Shown here piece after piece: positions 5,598-9,438 of a stretch of 9,438 bases of DNA. Made by a program: the position numbers and the translations under genes. Below the pieces are notes generated by a model, which was not told the origin of the DNA, made no database searches, and saw only the letters and a program-made list of their open reading frames with translations. Within the stretch, counting starts at the first letter, position 1. Each line of letters starts with the position of its first letter. This DNA is from Vulcanimicrobiia bacterium (GTDB lineage Bacteria; Eremiobacterota; Eremiobacteria; Baltobacterales; Baltobacteraceae). The stretch spans positions 1 through 9,438 of the forward strand of contig JAMXLG010000200.1 in NCBI GenBank assembly GCA_024281135.1. The letters are read 5' to 3'.

Positions 5598-6248
5598 ATG
5601 AGTATGTTGGTAGACGAAAATATGTTGCTTCAGCAGACTTCTCTCGACGGAATTTCGATATGGTCACGTTGGCAACCTGATCGCACCTTATTTTTCAATT
5701 CGTTTTTCATACGTGGTCCCGAAAATGTGATCGTCGACCCGCTTGCGCTAGGAGAGCGCGACGTCGAAACGCTTCGCGGGCTGGGATCAGCTCAATGGAT
5801 TGTCATCACGACGCGAGATCACGAGCGTGAAGCAGGAATTCTTGCCGAAGAACTTCACGCCAAAGTGGCCGCGCCCGCACGCGACGCTGCGGAGATGAAC
5901 GTAAAGATCGACCGTGAACTGCACGGCGGCGAAACGATTGGGCGAGCGCGCGTCGTGCAATTCGACGGAATGAAGTCGCCGGGCGAGTTTGCCTTGTATA
6001 TCGCCGACTGTGCCACGGTGATCGTCGGCGACGCGCTCTGGGGCGATCCTCCGGGTACCCTGCGGATGGTCCCGGATCAGAAACTCGGCGATCCGCAACG
6101 TGCTGCGTTCAGCTTACGACAGTTATGGGAACTACAACCACAAAATATTCTCGTAGGTGATGGACACTGCATCTACGGCAACGCGACCGAGAAGATCGCC
6201 GCCTATCTTAGCTCGCGCGGCGTTCCACTAGAAAGGACAATCACATGA
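5598..6248 (+). CDS. Metallo-beta-lactamase-fold protein with degenerate metal site (216 aa)
   Basis: The overall plan is that of a short MBL-fold hydrolase: FFNSFFIRGPENVIVDPLA (strands plus the first conserved Asp), a central IVITTRDHEREAG, then SPGEFALYIADCATVIVGDALWG (equivalent to the TPGS-ALY...FVGD stretch, D145), and ILVGDGHCIYGNATEKIAAYL (H190) near the end. The metal signature HxHxDH should fall at residues 72-77 but reads TRDHER, and the His expected just before SPGE is absent (MKSPGE). Two-metal hydrolase chemistry is therefore unlikely; only D145 and H190 remain in place. The protein could be a pseudo-enzyme, a binding protein or a single-metal variant. GGAGG at 5589-5593 serves ATG 5598 or, with better spacing, ATG 5604. 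Its stop overlaps the HiPIP start as ATGA. No signal peptide: cytoplasmic. Confidence 0.8.
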   Translation: MSMLVDENMLLQQTSLDGISIWSRWQPDRTLFFNSFFIRGPENVIVDPLALGERDVETLRGLGSAQWIVITTRDHEREAGILAEELHAKVAAPARDAAEMNVKIDRELHGGETIGRARVVQFDGMKSPGEFALYIADCATVIVGDALWGDPPGTLRMVPDQKLGDPQRAAFSLRQLWELQPQNILVGDGHCIYGNATEKIAAYLSSRGVPLERTIT

Positions 6249-6508
6249 ACGATGACAAGGCGCTGAAGCGCTCTGAAATGATCGGAAAGCTGATCGCCGC
6301 ACCGATTGCGATCGGCGCGTTCGCGTCACTTTGCGCAGAGGCTGAGGCTGCTGCGACGATCGACCAAAAAACCGCGAACTACGTTACGCATCCGGTCGGA
6401 GGCAAGCAATGCTCCGGCTGCGTTCAATTTCAAGCCCCGTCGTCTTGCAAGCTTGTAAAGGGCACGATCTCACCGAAAGGCTACTGCAAGTTTTTTACGG
6501 CGAAGTGA
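6245..6508 (+). CDS. High-potential iron-sulfur protein-like electron carrier, exported (87 aa)
   Basis: Small HiPIP-like protein expected to carry one [4Fe-4S] cluster cycling between 2+ and 3+ as a periplasmic electron carrier. The four ligands are C56-x2-C59-x8-C68-x12-C81, within CSGCVQF and KGTISPKGYCKFF, the typical HiPIP layout with a Gly-Tyr/Trp before the last Cys. Residues 1-37 form a leader with a basic start (LKRSEMIGK), a hydrophobic core (LIAAPIAIGAFASL) and an AEAAA cleavage region; KR followed by a long weakly hydrophobic core suggests a Tat-type signal, as expected for a folded Fe-S protein, although it is not a true RR pair. AAAGGA lies 7 bases before the ATG, which overlaps the previous stop. 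Partners could be a cytochrome oxidase or nitrate-linked enzyme; that is inference. Confidence 0.88.
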   Translation: MNDDKALKRSEMIGKLIAAPIAIGAFASLCAEAEAAATIDQKTANYVTHPVGGKQCSGCVQFQAPSSCKLVKGTISPKGYCKFFTAK

Positions 6509-6509
6509 A

Positions 6510-6689
6510 CTAGCGACCGGGCTCTGCTTTCGCGTTAAGCCCAGGTTCGTTGCGTAGCGGATAGGCGAGCGGATAGGTCGCCCATCCGCCGACGTTCCAG
6601 CGTCCGTCGGTTGTGTAGCTGCCCGCCGTTTGCCCGTTTGCAGAGAGCGTAAACACGTCGCGTCCGTCGGTTTTCGTGGTTGCAGTCAC
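6510..6689 (-). CDS. Tiny hypothetical protein with internal repeats (59 aa)
   Basis: Unknown family. The GTG at 6689 is chosen because GGAG sits 7 bases upstream on the minus strand; the longer ATG 6770 form would cover the start of the divergent DUF59 gene. The sequence is polar and aromatic: TDGR occurs at residues 7-10 and 27-30, encoded by identical 12-base DNA 60 bases apart, and the Tyr-Pro-Leu block is duplicated in tandem (TYPL-AYPL) by a 12-base repeat. The text DVFTLSANGQTAGSYTTDGRWNVGGW looks like beta strands with turns, perhaps a fragment of a secreted or surface fold. No signal peptide is visible. It ends 1 base from the convergent HiPIP gene. It may be a real microprotein or the remnant of a longer gene. 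Confidence 0.45.
   Translation of the reverse strand: MTATTKTDGRDVFTLSANGQTAGSYTTDGRWNVGGWATYPLAYPLRNEPGLNAKAEPGR
6556..6579. repeat. Tandem 12-base duplication
   Basis: AGCGGATAGG occurs at 6556-6565 and again at 6568-6577, giving two 12-base units that differ only at the last two bases. On the minus strand it keeps the frame of the tiny ORF and yields consecutive TYPL and AYPL, suggesting recent slippage that preserved reading frame. Confidence 0.7.
6601..6672. repeat. Direct repeat of 12 bases, 60 bases apart
   Basis: CGTCCGTCGGTT appears at 6601-6612 and 6661-6672. The spacing is exactly 20 codons and both copies encode the TDGR element of the tiny minus-strand ORF, consistent with an ancient duplication of a 20-residue unit or with a protein repeat. 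Confidence 0.6.
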
Positions 6690-6718
6690 GATCGTACTCC
6701 AATCGTTTATGATTTCTG

Positions 6719-6750
6719 TAGTATAGCAGCATTTCGGAGGTTCACGCCTC
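6719..6750 (+). promoter_or_regulatory. Promoter-like -10 and self-complementary ribosome binding site of the DUF59 gene
   Basis: TAGTAT (6719-6724) is a possible -10 element in the only AT-rich patch of the 61-base divergent gap; no good -35 is seen. GGAGG (6736-6740) is a strong Shine-Dalgarno 10 bases before ATG 6751. The four bases directly before the ATG, CCTC (6747-6750), are complementary to GAGG (6737-6740) across a 6-base loop, so a small hairpin could mask the ribosome binding site. Confidence 0.4.
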
Positions 6751-7065
6751 ATGCCAAATACAGATGACATTCGCGAAGCGCTCAGAGGCGTTCAGGATCC
6801 GGAACTCATGATGAGTGCGGTTGACCTCGGACTGATCTACGGCATCGATTGCGCCGGCGATAGCGGCGAACACGTTACGGTAACAATGACGTTTACCTCG
6901 CCGATGTGCCCGGTTGGTCCCGAATTCAAACAGGCGGTCGAATTAAAGGCGAAGTCGGTCGACGGTGTCGAGTCGGTAAAAGTCGACGTTACGTTTACGC
7001 CGCCATGGGATCCCCGAACAATGGCGAGTGAAGACGCCAAGTTCGATCTCGGAATATGGTTCTAG
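6751..7065 (+). CDS. DUF59/MIP18-family Fe-S cluster assembly factor (104 aa)
   Basis: Stand-alone MIP18 (DUF59, PaaD-like/SufT-like) protein of about the usual ~100 residues. These small cytoplasmic proteins help mature Fe-S proteins. Family marks are the N-terminal VQDPELMMSAVDLGLIYGI (residues 14-32), the central TFTSPMCPVGPE (47-58) with conserved Cys53, and the C-terminal VKVDVTFTPPWDPRTMASEDAKFDLGI. GGAGG lies 10 bases upstream. It is not placed with a suf or isc cluster here; its nearest Fe-S client is the HiPIP-like gene about 240 bases upstream, across the tiny minus-strand ORF. Its last codons overlap the start of the zinc-ribbon gene, so the two are probably translated together. 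Confidence 0.93.
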   Translation: MPNTDDIREALRGVQDPELMMSAVDLGLIYGIDCAGDSGEHVTVTMTFTSPMCPVGPEFKQAVELKAKSVDGVESVKVDVTFTPPWDPRTMASEDAKFDLGIWF

Positions 7066-7235
7066 TGTCGGGATATTGCGTCGTCTGTAAAGCGACGCGC
7101 ACGCTCAACGACCCCAAACCAACTCAACGCAGCGGCCTTCCGACGATCGAAGGCACGTGTTCCGCCTGCGGTGCAAAGATGTTTGTTCTCGGTGTTTCAG
7201 CCGAGGATGATCCACCGGCGCGTGATCCACACTAG
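7056..7235 (+). CDS. Small zinc-ribbon protein, DUF5679-like (59 aa)
   Basis: The frame encodes YCVVCKATRTLNDPKP, then a short linker, then GLPTIEGTCSACGAKMFVLG. That is two C-x2-C knuckles separated by about 23 residues, with the conserved G-x-P...GTC-x2-CG-x-KMF pattern of DUF5679-like zinc ribbons, often found as very small stand-alone proteins. Start is ATG 7056, overlapping the DUF59 gene by 10 bases; GTG 7065 (56 aa), sharing one base with the DUF59 stop and with GGAA 10 bases upstream, is equally possible. The last 13 codons are a polar tail that runs convergently into the 3' end of the SCO gene (39-base overlap). Function unknown; coupling to an Fe-S factor is the only clue. Confidence 0.8.
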   Translation: MVLVSGYCVVCKATRTLNDPKPTQRSGLPTIEGTCSACGAKMFVLGVSAEDDPPARDPH

Positions 7236-8186
7236 CAGCGGAATCGTGATCAAGGAGATGCCTCCGATGATCGCTACAAGCAGCAACGTTGAGGCGACGG
7301 AAGCGTTGCCGCCGCAAAACGCTACCAGGTTTGCGACGGTGGCAAACCAGAAGCGACGCAGTGGATTCGAAGAGAGTCCCGCAAGATTGTTCACCATCGC
7401 TACGACGTCGTCGGGGTTCCAATCCGCCGTTTGCACGGCATCGTGGATGACCCCGTGACCGTCGATGAGCACGAGTCGCACATCGTGAATGTAACTCGCT
7501 GAGCCGTTCGCGATAGACGAAACGCCGAACGCATCGATGACGTCCTTCACTTCGGACGGCTCACCGGTAACGATCGACCACATTCGCGGGTCGGCGCCAA
7601 AGCGCCGAGCATAGGCTGCAAGAACTGCCGGCGAATCATAAACCGGATCGAGCGTTACCTCAACGAGATGAAAAGCGCGCGGATCGAGATGACTCTGCAG
7701 GTAGGCGAATTTTCCACTGATTGCGGGACACACCGTTTTGTCCGGACAGCGGCTGAACACGAAGCTCAACACGGTCACCTTACCGCTGATCCGGTCTAAC
7801 CGAACGGGCGCTCCGCGTTGATCGATGAGTGTGTACGCGGGCGCTCGATCACCCTGCGCTAAAATGTGTTTTACGTCCGGGTTCTGCGTCCCGGCGATAA
7901 AGCGCGATGCCGGTACCGGCCGATCGTAGAACGCGAGTGCGCTGCCTTCCCGTACGATGACCGCATCGACTTCCGTACCCGGACGAGGCAAGGCGCCGCT
8001 TCCCGTCAACCGCACGGAATACACGCCGTCTTCGAGCATTCCCGGCACGCGCATGATGCGCATTACCACTCGTCCGTGTTCCGGCGGTGAAAGCACATAG
8101 CCGTGTATCGGCATCAACTCCGCTGCGGAACCGGGGCGGAACCATGCAAGTAAGAAACCAAGCACGAGTGCGGCGCGTGTGCACAT
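7197..8186 (-). CDS. SCO1/SenC-family copper chaperone-like protein with C-terminal anchor (329 aa)
   Basis: Thioredoxin-fold SCO protein, the family that delivers copper to, or reduces, the Cu-A site of cytochrome c oxidase. Residues 1-22 look like a signal peptide cut after SAA. Residues 23-100 form an extra N-terminal domain with HGYVLSPPEHGRVVMRIMRVPGM, which recalls CusF-like or copper-resistance leader domains. The SCO core spans about 107-270, with SFVFSRCPDKTVCP (C147, C153) and H234 in YIHDVRLVLID as third copper ligand. The classic motif is C-x3-C; here it is C-x5-C, as in a known SCO subgroup. Unlike typical SCO proteins anchored at the N-terminus, a membrane helix lies at about 298-321, followed by RR. 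It is divergent from the SnoaL-like gene and converges on the zinc-ribbon gene. Heme A synthase nearby fits oxidase assembly. Confidence 0.88.
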   Translation of the reverse strand: MCTRAALVLGFLLAWFRPGSAAELMPIHGYVLSPPEHGRVVMRIMRVPGMLEDGVYSVRLTGSGALPRPGTEVDAVIVREGSALAFYDRPVPASRFIAGTQNPDVKHILAQGDRAPAYTLIDQRGAPVRLDRISGKVTVLSFVFSRCPDKTVCPAISGKFAYLQSHLDPRAFHLVEVTLDPVYDSPAVLAAYARRFGADPRMWSIVTGEPSEVKDVIDAFGVSSIANGSASYIHDVRLVLIDGHGVIHDAVQTADWNPDDVVAMVNNLAGLSSNPLRRFWFATVANLVAFCGGNASVASTLLLVAIIGGISLITIPLLVWITRRWIILG

Positions 8187-8201
8187 GGTACGTGCTAATC
8201 A

Positions 8202-8207
8202 CTTATA
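8202..8207 (-). promoter_or_regulatory. Possible -10 element of the SCO gene
   Basis: TATAAG on the minus strand, ending 15 bases before the ATG at 8186, in the 78-base divergent gap. The -35 region is poor and there is no clear ribosome binding site, so a very short leader is implied. Weak evidence. Confidence 0.3.
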
Positions 8208-8264
8208 GGCGAACGTATTGATTACCTCGAAATGCACGCACACGCGGCTACGGAGGTAACGACC

Positions 8265-8624
8265 ATGGTGACTATCGCGCCTACCGAGCAAGAGCAAAAT
8301 ATCGCCTACGTGCGTCGCCTTTTCGATGCGTTCCGCGCGGGCGATTTCGAACTATCCGGCGAGATGCGTAACGAAACGTCCGCCGGCTACGATCAACTCA
8401 TTGAGTACTTCCGCTTCGTTCGTCAACGAACGCATGGTGCATACACAATCGTTCCTCGAACGTTCGCCGCATCGAGCAACAATGTGTTCGTCGAATATCA
8501 CGTGAGCAGCACGCATGTCGGCAGATCGTTTGAAAGCGACGGCGTGATGCGTCTCACGATCGTGAACGGAAAAACACTCGAGGTTACCAACTACTTGGAA
8601 GTTTGTCGCCGTCGAGGTGTATAG
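8265..8624 (+). CDS. SnoaL-like/NTF2-fold protein (119 aa)
   Basis: The N-terminal helix NIAYVRRLFDAFRAGDFEL and the C-terminal half (NNVFVEYHVSSTHVGRSFESDGVMRLTIVNGKTLEVTNYLE) follow the cone-shaped alpha+beta SnoaL/NTF2 fold, in which the helix is followed by curved strands and the last strand reads I-x-E-x-x-x-Y. These proteins include polyketide cyclases, isomerases and many unknowns. The usual block after the first helix that carries the D-D-x-x-W/F-H strand is missing or strongly changed (SGEMRNETSAGYDQLIEYF), so catalytic residues cannot be assigned. Start ATG 8265 is fixed by GGAGG (8252-8256) 8 bases upstream; ATG 8232 in frame lacks a site. No signal peptide. A hairpin terminator follows 10 bases after the stop. 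Confidence 0.75.
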   Translation: MVTIAPTEQEQNIAYVRRLFDAFRAGDFELSGEMRNETSAGYDQLIEYFRFVRQRTHGAYTIVPRTFAASSNNVFVEYHVSSTHVGRSFESDGVMRLTIVNGKTLEVTNYLEVCRRRGV

Positions 8625-8634
8625 CACGTACGAA

Positions 8635-8664
8635 GGGGACGTTGCCAGATCGGCACACGTCCCC
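8635..8664. terminator. Strong hairpin between convergent genes, likely bidirectional terminator
   Basis: GGGGACGT (8635-8642) pairs perfectly with ACGTCCCC (8657-8664). Inside, TGCC (8643-8646) pairs with GGCA (8652-8655) with one bulged C at 8656 and a 5-base loop AGATC. The 12-bp stem lies between the SnoaL-like gene (stop at 8624) and the minus-strand secreted-protein gene (stop at 8681). The plus-strand tail ATTGTATCTGTT is only moderately T-rich. Confidence 0.75.
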
Positions 8665-8680
8665 ATTGTATCTGTTGCGT

Positions 8681-9367
8681 CTATTGGCCGCCGCTGAGTG
8701 ACCGTTGTCCGACGACGCGTCCGATCGCCGGTGTCGTATCGGCGCCATTCCCCCAAACGCCGTTGAAGCTATTGTTGTCGCCGTTGAACCAGAACGAGAA
8801 CCAGCCTGTTTTTCCACCGGGTCCGGTCCATTTTGCGCGCACTTTATCAGTTGCTTTGAATGCGCCGTTGAGCACCATCGGGCCGGCCTTGCAAACCACG
8901 GCTTTCCCCGACTGGGTGCACGTCATCGTTCCTTGGAACGCGGCCGGACCTCCGGCGCCCGCAACGTGCCACGTTCCCGCTGCTGTAATCGCAGACGGTG
9001 GCAAGAACTTATTCGCAGTGAACGATCCGTTGGATTTTCTGCCGTTATAGCCCCAAGTTCCATTTAAGCTGTGGCCGTTCGGCGTTGCATAAACGGTGAT
9101 CCAGCCGGCACCGCCAGGTCCATGCCACGTGGCATTCATCTGCGTATCGTTCACGAACTCGCCTTGGAAATTGTTTCCGTTTGACGAGCGGCCGGTGACG
9201 ATGTTTCCGGATTGCTTTAACTGAACGGTGGTCGACGATGCGCCGTTATATCCGCTCTGCTCGACCTTCCAATTACCGGTGACGTTCGGCGGAGCGGCAG
9301 ACGCGACGACTGTCGCGGATGCGGCGAGTATGAAGCCGCACAACACTGAGATAGCAAGACGTTTCAT
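8681..9367 (-). CDS. Secreted protein with two related Trp/Gly-rich repeats (228 aa)
   Basis: Residues 1-24 form a clear Sec signal peptide (MKRLAIS..., hydrophobic core, cut after ASA). The mature part consists of two similar units of about 100 residues. Unit 1 (27-116) opens with GNWKVEQ, then LKQSGNIVTGR, then WHGPGGAGW (81-89), then NGHSLNGTWGYNG. Unit 2 (129-215) opens with GTWHVAG, then CTQSGKAVVC, then WTGPGGKTGW (180-189), then NNSFNGVWGNG. The alternating short strands and Asn/Gly turns suggest small beta-barrels or a beta-sandwich pair. Unit 2 alone has two Cys (C150, C159), which could form a disulfide. I chose ATG 9367 because the signal peptide begins there; ATG 9400 adds an Arg/Glu-rich stretch unsuited to a signal. 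Function unknown; extracellular or periplasmic binding is possible. Confidence 0.85.
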   Translation of the reverse strand: MKRLAISVLCGFILAASATVVASAAPPNVTGNWKVEQSGYNGASSTTVQLKQSGNIVTGRSSNGNNFQGEFVNDTQMNATWHGPGGAGWITVYATPNGHSLNGTWGYNGRKSNGSFTANKFLPPSAITAAGTWHVAGAGGPAAFQGTMTCTQSGKAVVCKAGPMVLNGAFKATDKVRAKWTGPGGKTGWFSFWFNGDNNSFNGVWGNGADTTPAIGRVVGQRSLSGGQ

Positions 9368-9373
9368 GCTTGT

Positions 9374-9379
9374 AGCGTA
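9374..9379 (-). promoter_or_regulatory. -10-like element directly before the secreted-protein start
   Basis: TACGCT on the minus strand occupies -12 to -7 relative to the ATG at 9367, the position of a TANNNT -10 element in leaderless genes. GGGAG on the same strand ends 18 bases before the ATG, too far for a normal ribosome binding site. An alternative -10, GATAAT (9399-9404), would give a leader of about 25 bases. The remaining bases up to 9438 show no gene. Confidence 0.25.
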
Positions 9380-9438
9380 GCAGCGCTCCCGTTCGCGCAT
9401 TATCCCTAAAGCGCAGCAAGCGCCACGTTGTGCATAAG

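Noticed and set aside
6510..6770. 86-aa version of the tiny minus-strand protein starting at ATG 6770
   Set aside because: It would cover the start codon, ribosome binding site and promoter region of the DUF59 gene; GTG 6689 has its own GGAG site.
1..9438. CRISPR arrays, tRNA or rRNA genes, insertion sequences, prophage or defence genes
   Set aside because: No regularly spaced repeats, no cloverleaf or rRNA text, no transposase, integrase or restriction motifs were seen in any frame.

Overview
The window (9438 bases, fairly GC-rich, dense bacterial gene organisation with many 4-base start/stop overlaps) looks like chromosomal core/accessory DNA of a free-living, respiring, heme-copper-oxidase-using bacterium. 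No rRNA, tRNA, transposase, phage or CRISPR signal was seen. The mix of heme A synthase, a C-x5-C SCO protein, a HiPIP-like iron-sulfur protein, a stand-alone MIP18-type Fe-S factor and a DUF5679-like zinc ribbon would suit an uncultivated lineage such as Eremiobacterota (WPS-2) or a relative. That taxonomic guess is weak inference; no marker gene is present.

Layout. (1) 1-210: a small helical protein of unknown function. (2) 2191-228, minus strand: a compact four-gene operon read as small Cys-rich protein, glycine oxidase (ThiO-type), Bcp/PrxQ peroxiredoxin, second small Cys/His protein. Two junctions are 4-base overlaps (GTGA, ATGA). The oxidase makes H2O2 and the peroxiredoxin can remove it. 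(3) 2090-2974: a possible small two-helix membrane protein, a 77-residue minus-strand protein with a helix-rich core, and a DUF6941-like protein. (4) 3011-6508, plus strand: a tight run of five genes: a stand-alone glutamyl-tRNA reductase dimerisation domain, heme A synthase (CtaA/COX15), a NarK-type nitrate/nitrite transporter with a long C-terminal tail, a metallo-beta-lactamase-fold protein with a destroyed zinc site, and a small exported HiPIP-like protein. Overlaps or short gaps (4, 34, 18 and 4 bases) imply one transcription unit. (5) 6510-7235: a tiny minus-strand protein with tandem repeats, then a DUF59/MIP18 Fe-S assembly factor coupled to a DUF5679-like zinc ribbon shorter than 60 residues. 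(6) 7197-8186, minus: a SCO/SenC copper chaperone-like protein with a C-terminal membrane anchor. (7) 8265-8624: a short SnoaL-like protein, followed by a strong hairpin terminator. (8) 8681-9367, minus: a secreted protein made of two related Trp/Gly-rich repeats.

Taken together, the window holds heme A assembly, copper delivery, Fe-S handling and a small electron carrier next to a nitrate transporter, pointing to terminal respiration with possible nitrate use. The most unusual items are the orphan GluTR dimerisation domain translationally coupled to heme A synthase, the pseudo-MBL between narK and the HiPIP, and the peroxide-making/peroxide-removing operon bracketed by two small Cys-rich proteins.
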